From Micromonospora halophytica (GTDB taxonomy: Bacteria > Actinomycetota > Actinomycetes > Mycobacteriales > Micromonosporaceae): a DNA stretch of 64,000 nt. Under the pieces are notes generated by a model. The model had not been told where the DNA came from, ran no database searches, and saw nothing but the letters and a program-made list of their open reading frames with translations. The stretch spans positions 290,023 to 354,022 of the forward strand of contig NZ_FMDN01000005.1 in the NCBI RefSeq assembly GCF_900090245.1, in the 5' to 3' direction. Both the position numbers and the translations under genes were made by a program. Positions 1-8,544 of the stretch are shown in pieces (positions within the stretch are counted from its first letter, which is position 1; each line of letters starts with the position of its first letter).

Positions 1-552
1 AACTTCACCGCCGGCACGATCACGCCGAACCTGGCCATCGTGCAGACCAGACCCTGCGACGAGGACGACTTCTTCTGTGGTCCGGCCGGCGCGCCGACGT
101 TCCGGCTCTACACCTCGACGCGGGCGCACGTGGTCGTCGACACCGTCGGCATGTTCGACGACGGCACGCTGCTGTTCGGCCGGCGGTTCCAGCCGATGAA
201 CCCGACCCGGATCGTCGACAGCCGGATCGGCCAGGGCCTCCCGGCGGCGCTCGGCCCGGACTCGACCGGCAGGGTCACCGCACCGGCCTCGATGGTGGGC
301 AAGGACGAGGACGTCCTGGTGCTGAACGCGACTGCGGTGGCGCCGACGAACAACACCGTGCTCACCGTCTGGCCGGCGGACTACGAGGGCACCGTCCGGC
401 CGCAGGCCAGCAACGTCAACCCGGCCGCCGGTCAGACCGTCTCGGCGGCGGTGTTCGCCGAGTTGGGTCCGTACAAGCGGTTCAACGTGCACAACAATGC
501 GGGCACCACGAACGTCGTCATGGACGTCGTGGGCCGGTTCTACTGGCCGTGA
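1..552 (+). CDS. Secreted beta-rich repeat-module protein, C-terminal part (5' truncated by the window)
   Basis: The frame is open from the first base, so the start lies upstream; 183 residues are visible. From about residue 65 there is a complete copy of a roughly 120-residue beta-rich module opening with PTRIVDSR and closing with VVMDVVGRFYW; the residues before it are the end of a preceding copy. The same module occurs three times in the next gene, and the last copy there is closely similar, so the two genes are tandem paralogues. The module is common in exported actinobacterial proteins, but I know no proven activity; cell-surface or extracellular binding is only an inference. The stop codon sits inside a hairpin that probably ends transcription. 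Confidence 0.8.
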   Translation, partial: NFTAGTITPNLAIVQTRPCDEDDFFCGPAGAPTFRLYTSTRAHVVVDTVGMFDDGTLLFGRRFQPMNPTRIVDSRIGQGLPAALGPDSTGRVTAPASMVGKDEDVLVLNATAVAPTNNTVLTVWPADYEGTVRPQASNVNPAAGQTVSAAVFAELGPYKRFNVHNNAGTTNVVMDVVGRFYWP

Positions 553-578
553 CCCTGGCCCGGTGGCCCCGGTCACGG
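547..578 (+). terminator. Hairpin at the end of the first gene
   Basis: CCGTGACC (547-554, including the TGA stop) pairs perfectly with GGTCACGG (571-578), with an inner GGCC/GGCC pair. No U-tract follows, as is usual in high-GC actinomycetes. Confidence 0.5.
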
Positions 579-678
579 TCCGGGCACGTCTTCTCCGTGC
601 ACCGTGAATGCGCTTGTCCACATTGATCACCGCCCCTACTCTGGGCCGACAATCCTTCTCTTCTTCCACGGGGTGTCC

Positions 679-2790
679 ATGCGCAAAATCCGCACTCTCC
701 TCGGCGTCACCGTCGCCGGGGCATGTGTGCTGGCGGGGCTGCCGGGCGTCGCGCTCGCCGCGCCCACCGCGCCGTTCAAGGTCCTCACCGTCGACGTGGG
801 CGACCAGACCGGCGGCTACCCGATCTACCAGTCCGGTGTGTACGACACCGGCAACTCCACCCTCTCGCTCACGCCGGACTCGCTGGACCGCATCTCCGTC
901 TACGCGAACCAGAGCGGCTCCTACGTCAACCTCCGGACCGAACCGCCCACCGGACAGAAGTGGGTCGAGGGGCAGACGTACCGGGCCGCCGAGCTGGCCG
1001 ACGCCACCTCCGCCGGCCTCAGCCTCGCCTCGGACGGCCGGGGCTGCGGAAACACCACCGGTTCGATCACCATCCGGGAGGTCGGCCGCAACGCGGAGAC
1101 CGGCCTGGTCGAGAAGTTCGCCGCCTCGTACGACTACAGCTGCCCCGGCGGTAACAAGAGCGGCGTGATCAGCGGCGAGCTGCGCTGGGACTCCTCGGTG
1201 GACTACGTGGTCGCCCACGGCTCGCCGAACCCGGTCTCGTTCGGGTACCAGGAGCTGGCGGTGCGCAGCGCGGCCAAGACGGTCACGTTCACCTCGGTCG
1301 GCAGCAAGCCGATCACCTTCGGCGCCGCCAGCATCGGCGGCCCCACCCCCGACTCCTTCAGCGTCACCGGCTCCGACTGCACCGGTCGGATGCTCGCCCC
1401 CGGCGAGACCTGCACGGTCTCCGTGGTGACCCACCCGGTCAAGGAGGGCGTCCAGACGGGCAGCCTGCTGCTCGCCGACGACAGCTCCACCGGCACCCGC
1501 CGGGTGCAGCTCTCCGTCGAGGCGTTCCGCGGCGTCACCGGGATGTACTACCCGATCTCCCCGGCCCGGATCATGGACACCCGGACCGGCCTGGGCGCGC
1601 CCAAGGCCAAGATCGGGGCTGCCAAGAAGGTCGACCTCCAGGTCGCCGGTCGTGGCGGGGTGCCGAGCAGCGGGGTCAGCTCGGTGGTGCTGAACGTGAC
1701 CGTCACCGGTCCCACGGCCAGCAGCTTCCTCACCCTCTACCCGGCGGGGCAGAGCCGGCCGACCGGTTCGTCGATCAACTTCCCGAAGTACTGGCTCGGT
1801 TCGAACAACGTGACCGTGAAGCTGGGCTCGGGCGGCAAGGTGTCGATCTACAACCACGCCGGCTCGACGGACGTGGTGGTGGACGTGGTCGGCTTCTACG
1901 CCGGCAACAACTCGATCTCCAGCCGCGGCTGGGGCAGCCAGTACCAGTGGTTCAAGCCGTCCCGCCTCTGGGACAGCCGCACCGACGGGGGCGCCCTGCC
2001 TGCCGGGTACTACACCGATGGAGCGGTGGACTTCGGCGCGAGCTTCAGCCCGAGCGTGCGGGCCGTCGTCGTCAACATCACCGCCGTCTCGCCGAAGAAG
2101 GCCGGCTTCCTGACGGCTTGGGACGGAGCGGGTGACGTGCCCACGTCCTCGACGGTGAACTACGGCGCCGGCAAGGTGGTGCCGAACCTCGCGGTGGTCA
2201 AGGTTCGCCAGGAGTGGAACAGCAGCAAGGGCTACTACATGCCCTGGTTCGCGGTCTACACCTCGCAGACCTCGAACATCGTCATCGACCTGGTGGGCGT
2301 GATGGACGACGGGACGGTCCCCGACGGCCTGCGGTTCACGCCGCTGGCCCCGACCCGGATCGTGGACAGCCGGATCAACCAGGGCATCCCCGGCGTGATC
2401 GGTCCCGGGGCGGTCGCCAAGGTCACCGCCCCGGCGAACCTGGTGACCGACTCGACCGAGGCGCTGGCGATGAACGTCACCGCCGTGTCGCCGACCAACA
2501 ACACGGTGCTCACCGTCTGGCCGGCCGACTACGGCATGAGCAAGCCGACGGCCAGCAACCTCAACCCGGCGGCCGGGCAGATCGTGTCCAACGCGGTGAT
2601 GGGGGTCATCGGCCCGCAGGACGCGTTCCACGTGCACAACCTCTCCGGCAGCACCCACCTGGTGGCCGACGTGGTCGGCACCTTCTGGCTCTACCCGGGC
2701 ACGGCCAGCGCGGCGACGCTGACCAGGGCGGGAGCTGGCGAGCGACCCGAGGTGGTCGGCTCGACGCAGCGCGTCACCCGACGCGGCTGA
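679..2790 (+). CDS. Secreted protein with an Ig-like domain and three beta-rich repeat modules
   Basis: 703 residues from the ATG at 679, chosen because it gives a clean Sec signal peptide (MRKIRTLL, hydrophobic core, cleavage after ...GVALA at about residue 27); in-frame ATG and GTG codons further upstream would bury it. Residues about 190-285 resemble a choice-of-anchor D/ASH-type immunoglobulin fold. Three copies of the module seen in the preceding gene follow, at about residues 290-410 (PARIMDTR), 424-545 (PSRLWDSR) and 552-680 (PTRIVDSR), each ending in a D(V/L)VG motif. No catalytic motif is visible. The protein is probably exported and surface-exposed or released; adhesion or polysaccharide binding is a guess. 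It starts 126 bp after its tandem paralogue. Confidence 0.85.
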   Translation: MRKIRTLLGVTVAGACVLAGLPGVALAAPTAPFKVLTVDVGDQTGGYPIYQSGVYDTGNSTLSLTPDSLDRISVYANQSGSYVNLRTEPPTGQKWVEGQTYRAAELADATSAGLSLASDGRGCGNTTGSITIREVGRNAETGLVEKFAASYDYSCPGGNKSGVISGELRWDSSVDYVVAHGSPNPVSFGYQELAVRSAAKTVTFTSVGSKPITFGAASIGGPTPDSFSVTGSDCTGRMLAPGETCTVSVVTHPVKEGVQTGSLLLADDSSTGTRRVQLSVEAFRGVTGMYYPISPARIMDTRTGLGAPKAKIGAAKKVDLQVAGRGGVPSSGVSSVVLNVTVTGPTASSFLTLYPAGQSRPTGSSINFPKYWLGSNNVTVKLGSGGKVSIYNHAGSTDVVVDVVGFYAGNNSISSRGWGSQYQWFKPSRLWDSRTDGGALPAGYYTDGAVDFGASFSPSVRAVVVNITAVSPKKAGFLTAWDGAGDVPTSSTVNYGAGKVVPNLAVVKVRQEWNSSKGYYMPWFAVYTSQTSNIVIDLVGVMDDGTVPDGLRFTPLAPTRIVDSRINQGIPGVIGPGAVAKVTAPANLVTDSTEALAMNVTAVSPTNNTVLTVWPADYGMSKPTASNLNPAAGQIVSNAVMGVIGPQDAFHVHNLSGSTHLVADVVGTFWLYPGTASAATLTRAGAGERPEVVGSTQRVTRRG

Positions 2791-2801
2791 TTTCGCGGGT
2801 G

Positions 2802-2832
2802 AGGGGCGTCCCGGCAGGTCCGGGGCGCCCCT
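2802..2832 (+). terminator. Terminator hairpin after the repeat-module gene
   Basis: A 13-bp stem (2802-2814 with 2820-2832, one mismatch) and a 5-nt loop lie 12 bp after the stop, between convergent genes. Confidence 0.65.
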
Positions 2833-2915
2833 TCGGGTACCGGCGACCGGTCGTTGCACCGTCACCCGGGGGCGCAGGCCGGCCGGTGCGGGACGATCCG
2901 CACCGGCCCGGCCGG

Positions 2916-3578
2916 TCAATCCAGGCCCACCCGCTGCGGCCGGGCGGTGGCGGAGCCGAGCCAGGTGTGCGGGTTGCCGTACCAGCACCAGCCGAGCTTC
3001 GGCGCGCCCTGGCTGATCCAGAGTGCCGGCACCCGCTTGTCCCCGCAGCGGGAGCCGACCAGCGAGAAGCACTTGTTCTTCGCCAGCGCCACCGGGTGCA
3101 GCGTGACCAGGGCCAGGCCCTCGTCGATGGTGAGCGGCAGCCGGCCCTGGCCGGTGATCACCTCCATCGCTGCGGCGGGGGCCAGGTTGAGCGTCTCCTC
3201 GCCCCGGTCCACGTCGAAGAGCAGGTACGCCGGCCCGGCCGGCACCTCCAACTCCTTGATCGGGTCGAAGCGTGCCAGGTCACCGTCGGCGTAGTGCCGG
3301 TCGACGATGCCCGGCTTGCGTTTGCCGGCCAGGGTGGTCAGGGCGACCCGCTCCTCGACCGGCACGAGGTCCCGGGTGGTCACCAGCAGGAAGGGGACCC
3401 GGGCCTCGGTGGGCGGTGGCAGTTCGGCCGTGCCGGCGACGGCGGCGTCCCGCAGTGGCGCGACCAGGTCGCGGAAGGTGTCCTCGGTGATGCCGGCGAG
3501 GGCCGGGTAGCCGAGGTGGACGAGGGTGTCGACCTGACGGTCGAACTCGGCGGCGGCGTCGAATCGGCGGTCGGGCAA
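2916..3578 (-). CDS. DUF5701 family protein
   Basis: 220 residues. The family assignment rests on overall resemblance: the stretches RVPFLLVTTRDLVPVEERV, GIVDRHYADGDLARFDPI and AYLLFDVDRGEETLNLAP, and a C-terminal part with paired Cys/Trp (LVGSRCGDKRVPALWISQG, LGWCWYGNPHTWLG). The family is small, actinobacterial and of unknown function. There is no signal peptide or membrane segment, so it should be cytoplasmic. The start is TTG, supported by GGAGG five bases upstream; TTG often signals weak translation. Two overlapping palindromes lie just upstream. It has no obvious operon partner. Confidence 0.75.
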   Translation of the reverse strand: MPDRRFDAAAEFDRQVDTLVHLGYPALAGITEDTFRDLVAPLRDAAVAGTAELPPPTEARVPFLLVTTRDLVPVEERVALTTLAGKRKPGIVDRHYADGDLARFDPIKELEVPAGPAYLLFDVDRGEETLNLAPAAAMEVITGQGRLPLTIDEGLALVTLHPVALAKNKCFSLVGSRCGDKRVPALWISQGAPKLGWCWYGNPHTWLGSATARPQRVGLD

Positions 3579-3595
3579 GGGGCCTCCACTCAGTC

Positions 3596-3620
3596 GTACG
3601 GCCTGCCGTACAGCGTACGG
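3596..3620 (-). promoter_or_regulatory. Overlapping dyads upstream of the DUF5701 gene
   Basis: GTACGGC-CT-GCCGTAC (3596-3611) overlaps CCGTAC-AGC-GTACGG (3606-3620), ending 17 bp before the TTG start. This could be an operator or a small 5'-UTR hairpin; no regulator is known. Confidence 0.35.
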
Positions 3621-3655
3621 TCACCCTCGCCTATTCCCGGCCCGCGGAGAAGATC

Positions 3656-4417
3656 TCAGCGGCTCCAGTCCTGCTTCGCCGCCCGCACCAGCTTGTCCTT
3701 CAGCTCCCGGGTGTGCCGCCGGCTCACCGGCAGCTCCGTCGAGTCGATCACCACCACGTAGCCCGAGTTGACCAGCCGCAGCTCGGCGATCAGCTTCAAC
3801 TGCACCAGGTACGACCGGTGGATCCGCACGAACCCGGCGTCCGCCCACCGCTCGGCGAGCGTCGCCAGCGACACCCGGACCAGGTGCGAGCCCTCGGCGG
3901 TGTGCAGCCGCGCGTAGTCGCCCTGCGCCTCCACCCAGCGCACCGCCGAGCGGGGCAGCATCCGGGTCGTGCCGGCCAGCTCGACCGGGATGGTCGGGTC
4001 CTCCTCCGCCCGGGCGAGGGCCGCCGGATGCGACGGGACCACCCGCGAGCCGATCACCCGGCGCAGCGACTCGGCCAGCCGATCCGCCCGGACCGGCTTG
4101 CGCACGTAGTCGGTGGCGCCCAGGTCGAAGGCGTCCACCGCGCCGTCGTCGTATGCGGTGACGAAGACGATCGCCGGGGGCCGGGCGAACCGGCGCAGCA
4201 CCCGGGCCAGCTCCATGCCGTCCAGCCCGGGCATCCGGATGTCCAGGAAGACCACGTCCACGTCGGCGTCGCGGAGCACCCGCAGCGCCTCGGTGGCGTC
4301 GCCCGCCGTGTGCAGCCGGGCCACCCGGGGATCCGCCCGCAGGTGGTACGCCAGCTCGTCCAGCGCCGGCGGCTCGTCGTCCACCGCCAGCACCCGCAGA
4401 AATCCGGACGTGTTCAC
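3656..4417 (-). CDS. LytTR-type response regulator
   Basis: 253 residues, GTG start. Residues about 8-125 form a receiver domain: acidic pair in AVDDEPPALDEL, phospho-acceptor Asp in VFLDIRMPG (near residue 58), conserved Thr/Ala in FVTAYDD and Lys in YVRKPVRADRL. Residues about 150-250 are a LytTR DNA-binding domain (RWVEAQGDYARLHT, FVRIHRSYLV, LPVSRRH). It should dimerise on phosphorylation and bind paired direct repeats. The cognate histidine kinase ends 31 bp upstream on the same strand, so the two form an operon. The target genes are not evident here; in other actinomycetes such pairs sit next to acetate/carboxylate symporters, which are absent from this window. Confidence 0.93.
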   Translation of the reverse strand: MNTSGFLRVLAVDDEPPALDELAYHLRADPRVARLHTAGDATEALRVLRDADVDVVFLDIRMPGLDGMELARVLRRFARPPAIVFVTAYDDGAVDAFDLGATDYVRKPVRADRLAESLRRVIGSRVVPSHPAALARAEEDPTIPVELAGTTRMLPRSAVRWVEAQGDYARLHTAEGSHLVRVSLATLAERWADAGFVRIHRSYLVQLKLIAELRLVNSGYVVVIDSTELPVSRRHTRELKDKLVRAAKQDWSR

Positions 4418-4428
4418 CGCGTCGACCC

Positions 4429-4457
4429 GGTTCGCTCGCTGCGCTCGCTCACGAACC
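4429..4457. repeat. Short imperfect palindrome (GCTCGCT/AGCGAGC type)
   Basis: GGTTCG and CGAACC bracket alternating CGCTCGCTGCGCTCGCTC. The element spans the kinase stop codon and lies in the kinase-regulator spacer. I recall similar GAGCGAGCGCAGCGAGCG strings scattered in actinomycete genomes; that is memory, not a search result. Confidence 0.4.
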
Positions 4458-5672
4458 CGCCCGTACGCCGGGATGGAACTTCGGCACCCGCAGACTCACC
4501 TTCGTACCCGAGCCGGGGCCGGTCTCGACGACCAGGCCGAACCGGTCCCCGAAGACCGACCGGAGCCGCTCGTCGACGTTGGAGAGGCCGACGTGCTGGC
4601 CCGGGTCGTCGGTCGGGTCGCTGCCGGCGCGGGCCAGCTCGGCGATGCCCGCCGTCAGCGTGGCCGGATCCATGCCCACTCCGTCGTCCTCCACCGTTAT
4701 GTGACACTCCGCGCCCGCGTCCCGGGCCTCGATGCTCACCATGCCGGTGCCGGGCTTGCGGGACAACCCGTGCCGGACGGCGTTCTCCACCAATGGTTGG
4801 AGGCAGAGGAACGGCAGGGTTACCGGCAGCACCTCCGGCGCGATCTGCAACCGCACCTGCAACCGGTCGCCGAACCGGGCCCGCTCGATGGTCAGGTAGC
4901 GGTCGATCGAGCGCAGCTCCTCGGCGAGCGTGGTGAACTCGCCGTGCGCCCGGAACGAGTACCGGGTGAACTCGGCGAACTCCAGGATCAGCTCGCGGGC
5001 CCGTTCCGGGTCGGTGCGGACGAACGAGCCGATCGCGGTCAGCGCGTTGTAGATGAAGTGCGGGCTGATCTGGGCCCGCAGTGCGCGGACCTCGGCCCGG
5101 GCCAGCCGCTCCCGCGACGACTCCAGCTCGGCGAGGGCGAGCTGGTCCCCGGCCCAGTGCGCGGTCTCCAGGGTGGCCTGCACCAGCCCCGGCGCGGGTG
5201 GGGCGTCGGCGACCGCGACCAGCGCGCCGACCACCCGCCCGTCGGCGCTCAACGGGGCCAGCACCGCCCCGCGCACCGGGCAGTCCACCCGGTCGCAGCG
5301 CAGCTCCGAGTCGCCGAGCACCGTCGACCGGCCCGCCTCCACCGTGCGCCGGGCCGCCGCCAGCAGTTGGTCGCCGTGGTGCGCGCCGCGACCGTCGAGG
5401 GCGAGCAGCTGGTCGCGGTCCGTCAGCGCCAGCCCGGCCGCGCCCACCAGGGCCCGCAGATGGCGTACGGCCTTCGCCGCGCCCGCCGGGCTCAGCCCTG
5501 CCCGCAGCGGCTCGGCGGCCAGGCCGGCGGTGTGCAGCACCTCGTAGGTGGCCCGCTGGCTGGCCGTGGCGATGCCCCGCCGGCCACGCAGCCGCAGCGC
5601 CGCCCAGAGCGCCGCGGCCAGCGCGGTGACCAGCGAGACGACGCCGACGACGGCGGAGAGGTTGCCACCCAC
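4449..5672 (-). CDS. LytS/YehU-type sensor histidine kinase
   Basis: 407 residues, GTG start. One N-terminal membrane segment (residues about 5-27) is followed by a GAF-like sensory region (about 75-215, with RCDRVDCPVRGAVLAPL). The His_kinase domain has the phospho-acceptor in QISPHFIYNALTAIGSF, and the HATPase has LVENAVRHGL, DDGVGM and HVGLSNVDERL. It would autophosphorylate and pass phosphate to the LytTR regulator just downstream. The usual multi-pass 5TM-LYT sensor is missing, so the signal is probably read by the cytosolic GAF-like domain. Its stop codon lies inside a short palindromic repeat. Family and partner are clear; the ligand is unknown. Confidence 0.92.
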   Translation of the reverse strand: MGGNLSAVVGVVSLVTALAAALWAALRLRGRRGIATASQRATYEVLHTAGLAAEPLRAGLSPAGAAKAVRHLRALVGAAGLALTDRDQLLALDGRGAHHGDQLLAAARRTVEAGRSTVLGDSELRCDRVDCPVRGAVLAPLSADGRVVGALVAVADAPPAPGLVQATLETAHWAGDQLALAELESSRERLARAEVRALRAQISPHFIYNALTAIGSFVRTDPERARELILEFAEFTRYSFRAHGEFTTLAEELRSIDRYLTIERARFGDRLQVRLQIAPEVLPVTLPFLCLQPLVENAVRHGLSRKPGTGMVSIEARDAGAECHITVEDDGVGMDPATLTAGIAELARAGSDPTDDPGQHVGLSNVDERLRSVFGDRFGLVVETGPGSGTKVSLRVPKFHPGVRAGS

Positions 5673-5715
5673 GCAGCGATCCTGGCCTGTTCCGGCCGTT
5701 CCGCCAAGGGGCAGG

Positions 5716-7278
5716 TCAGTACGCGCCCTTGCGGGCCAGCACCACGCCCACCGTGCGCCACAGGATGCTCAGGTCGTACGCCAGCGACCAGTTGTCGACG
5801 TAGTAGAGGTCCAGCCGGACCGCCTCGTCCCAGGACAGGTCGGAGCGGCCGGAGACCTGCCACAGCCCGGTCATACCCGGACGCACCAGCAGTCGACGCC
5901 GGACGTCGCCCAGGAAGTCGCCGTCGTCGGCGGGGAGCGGACGCGGCCCCACCAGCGACATCTCCCCCCAGAGCACGTTGATCAGCTGGGGCAGTTCGTC
6001 CAGCGACGAGGCGCGCAGGAAGCGGCCCACCGGGAAGACCCGGGGATCCTGCTTCATCTTGAAGAGCATCCCGTCGGTCTCGTTCTGGTCGACCAGACCG
6101 GCCAGCCGCTCCTCGGCGTCGACGTACATGGTCCGGAACTTCCAGACCCGGAAGGTGCGCCCCTCGTGGCCCACCCGGGGCTGCCGGAAGAAGACCGGGC
6201 CGGGGTCGGAGAGGCGGATCGCGATCGCGATCGCGGCGAAGACCGGGATCAGCGCCAGCAGGCCCAGGCCGGCGGCGACCCGGTCCATCAGGTTCTTGGC
6301 CAGCAGCGCCGGACCCGACAGGGTCGGCTCCTCGACGTGCAGCAGCGGCAGGCCCTCGATGGGGCGGATGTGCACCCGGGGGCCGGCGATGTCGGTGAGC
6401 TGCGGGGCGACCACCAGGTCGACGCCGGAACCCTCCAACTGCCAGGCCAGCCGGCGCAGCTCGCCCGGCTCCGCGCTGGCCGAGCCGCAGACCGCGATGG
6501 TGTCGCCACCGACCTCACGGACCAGGGCGAGCACGTCCCGGCCGGCGTACACCGGCACCGGGGTCTCGATGCCCCGGGCCGCGGCGTACCCGTCGGTGAT
6601 GTGGATGGCCACCGGCACCAGGCCGGCGCCCGGGTTGCGGGTGACCGCGGTGTAGACCTCCAGGCACTCCGGCAGGGTGCCGACCAGCACCATCCGGTGC
6701 CCGGCGTGGCCGGCCCGGCGGCGTACCGCGTGCAGCAGGGCGCGGGCCACCATCCGCTCGACGAGGATCAGGACCAACGCCCCGAGCAGGGCGAAACCGA
6801 CCGTCCAGCGGGAGAGTTGCGTCACGGTGGCGAAAGCGATGAAGGAGACCGTCGCGGCCACCGCGACCCCGCCCCGGATCACCCGCTTGAACTCGTCCGG
6901 GCCGAGCCCGAGGTAGCGCCGGTCGTACGCCCGGTTGCCCCAGAGGATGACCACCCAGCCGAGCGGCAGCAGCAGGAAGGCCACCGTGTGGAACCAGGTC
7001 GGGTCCTCCTTCACGCCGTAGAAGCCGGAGGCCGCCTGGTCGAAGATCTGGATGGCGAGGAAGCTCGCCAGCGCCGCAGCCCCGAAGTCGAGCAGGAGCA
7101 GGGCGATCGTGTACGGCCGGTGCCAGCGGGACACCCGACGGCGGGCGCGAGCCCACGCCGACCGGGGTACGCCGTTGTGCGACGGCGGTGTCGGCGGCTG
7201 GATCTCGAAGCTGTCGACGTGCCGCACGAGTTTGCTCCGGCCTGTGTTGGTTACCGGGCGCTGGAGGCTTGTCGTCAC
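5716..7278 (-). CDS. Exopolysaccharide polyprenyl glycosylphosphotransferase (WcaJ/CpsE type)
   Basis: About 520 residues. It carries several N-terminal membrane segments (about residues 90-210), a central soluble Rossmann-like region, and a C-terminal bacterial sugar transferase domain with FRVWKFRTMYVDAEERL, DELPQLINVLWGEMSLVGPRPL and RPGMTGLWQVSGRSDLSWDEAV. It transfers a hexose-1-phosphate from a nucleotide sugar to undecaprenyl phosphate at the membrane, the first step of exopolysaccharide or surface glycan assembly. The GTG at 7278 has GGGAGGA 11 nt upstream; a second GTG at 7227 has GGAG at 7 nt and would give 503 residues. The GT4 gene at 8.5 kb could act in the same pathway, but no full cluster is present. 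Confidence 0.92.
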   Translation of the reverse strand: MTTSLQRPVTNTGRSKLVRHVDSFEIQPPTPPSHNGVPRSAWARARRRVSRWHRPYTIALLLLDFGAAALASFLAIQIFDQAASGFYGVKEDPTWFHTVAFLLLPLGWVVILWGNRAYDRRYLGLGPDEFKRVIRGGVAVAATVSFIAFATVTQLSRWTVGFALLGALVLILVERMVARALLHAVRRRAGHAGHRMVLVGTLPECLEVYTAVTRNPGAGLVPVAIHITDGYAAARGIETPVPVYAGRDVLALVREVGGDTIAVCGSASAEPGELRRLAWQLEGSGVDLVVAPQLTDIAGPRVHIRPIEGLPLLHVEEPTLSGPALLAKNLMDRVAAGLGLLALIPVFAAIAIAIRLSDPGPVFFRQPRVGHEGRTFRVWKFRTMYVDAEERLAGLVDQNETDGMLFKMKQDPRVFPVGRFLRASSLDELPQLINVLWGEMSLVGPRPLPADDGDFLGDVRRRLLVRPGMTGLWQVSGRSDLSWDEAVRLDLYYVDNWSLAYDLSILWRTVGVVLARKGAY

Positions 7279-7555
7279 CTCAACCCATGTCCTCCCGCAT
7301 GCCACGCGCCGCTCACTCGCCGTGAGGGGCGCGGGTCGCCCACCGTTCCAGTCTCCCACGCGGGCGGTGGGCCGGACGCTGACCCGAGGGACATTGCGCC
7401 TGGTGTTGCCAGCGGGGATCCGGCCGACTCCAGGTCATTTTCGAAGCCGGGGACCGAGCCACTATACCGATCGATCAGGGGTCCGGAAGAGTCGCGGACC
7501 GGTAGGTTCCACGCGACCGGGACGATTCCTCTCCGTAGTCGGAGAGTGTCGTCAC

Positions 7556-8416
7556 TCACCGTACGAGACGGGACAACCGACGGTCAGCGAGCGGCTTGCC
7601 GCCGGTCTGGCAGGTGGGGCAGTACTGCAGGCTCGAGTCCGCGAAGGAGACCTCCCGGACGGTGTCGCCGCAGACCGGACAGGGCAGCCCGGTCCGGGCG
7701 TGCACCTTGAGCCCGGAGCGTTTCTCGCCCTTCAGCTCCGCCGCGCGCTGCCCCACCGACCGGCGGACCGCGTCGCCGAGAACCGCCCGGGTCGCCGCGT
7801 GCAGGGCGGCGAGCTGGTCGTCGGTGAGCCGGTCCGTGATCGCGAACGGTGACAGCTTCGCCGCGTGCAGGATCTCGTCCGAGTACGCGTTGCCGACCCC
7901 GGCCAGCACCGCCTGGTCGGTCAGCACCCCCTTGACCTGGCCCCTGCGGCTGCACATCCGCTCGGCGAAGGTGGCCAGGTCGGCACCGAGCGCGTCCGGA
8001 CCCAGCTTCGCCACCCCGGGCACCTGCGCCGGGTCGGTCACCAGGTACGCGGCCAGGCTCCGTTTGGTGCCCGCCTCGGTCAGGTCGAAGCCGGAGCCGT
8101 CGTCGAGGCGTACCCGCAGGGCGACCGGACTCCTGCCGGGGCGCAGCGGGGCGGTCGAGGCGAACGCCTCCCGGTAGTGCAGCCAGCCCGCCCGGGCCAG
8201 GTGGACCACCAGGTGCAGGCCACCGTCGAAGACCACGTCGAGGAACTTGCCGTGCCGCCGGGCGTCCACCACCGCCCGGCCCGACACCGCCGTGGGCGCC
8301 GGGTCGTACGTCTTCAGGGCGCTGATCGCGGCGACCTCGACCCGGTCGACGCGCCGCCCCACCGCGCGCTCACGCAGGTAACCCGCGAGCGCCTCCACCT
8401 CCGGTAGTTCGGGCAC
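7556..8416 (-). CDS. Fpg/Nei family DNA glycosylase
   Basis: 286 residues, beginning MPELPEVE: Pro2 is the Schiff-base nucleophile and Glu3 the catalytic acid of the family. The beta-clamp Lys is in RRHGKFLDV (about residue 56), the helix-two-turn-helix in GNAYSDEILHAAKLSPF, and a C-terminal zinc finger has CPVC...CPTC spaced C-x2-C-x16-C-x2-C. It removes oxidised bases (8-oxoguanine or oxidised pyrimidines) and nicks the abasic site. Actinomycetes have several paralogues and I cannot assign Fpg rather than Nei substrate specificity from sequence alone. It is monocistronic, 197 bp upstream of the sugar transferase and divergent from the GT4 gene. Confidence 0.93.
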   Translation of the reverse strand: MPELPEVEALAGYLRERAVGRRVDRVEVAAISALKTYDPAPTAVSGRAVVDARRHGKFLDVVFDGGLHLVVHLARAGWLHYREAFASTAPLRPGRSPVALRVRLDDGSGFDLTEAGTKRSLAAYLVTDPAQVPGVAKLGPDALGADLATFAERMCSRRGQVKGVLTDQAVLAGVGNAYSDEILHAAKLSPFAITDRLTDDQLAALHAATRAVLGDAVRRSVGQRAAELKGEKRSGLKVHARTGLPCPVCGDTVREVSFADSSLQYCPTCQTGGKPLADRRLSRLVR

Positions 8417-8544
8417 GTCCCAACGGTAGCCTTCTTTCCCGTGCGCGCGAGGAACGCGCCTGCGAGTCCTGCCGGGCGGGGCGAACTCGCCGGCCGGAGC
8501 CCGCGGGCGCGGACCGGCCCGGTCGGCGACGAGAGGCGAGCCCT

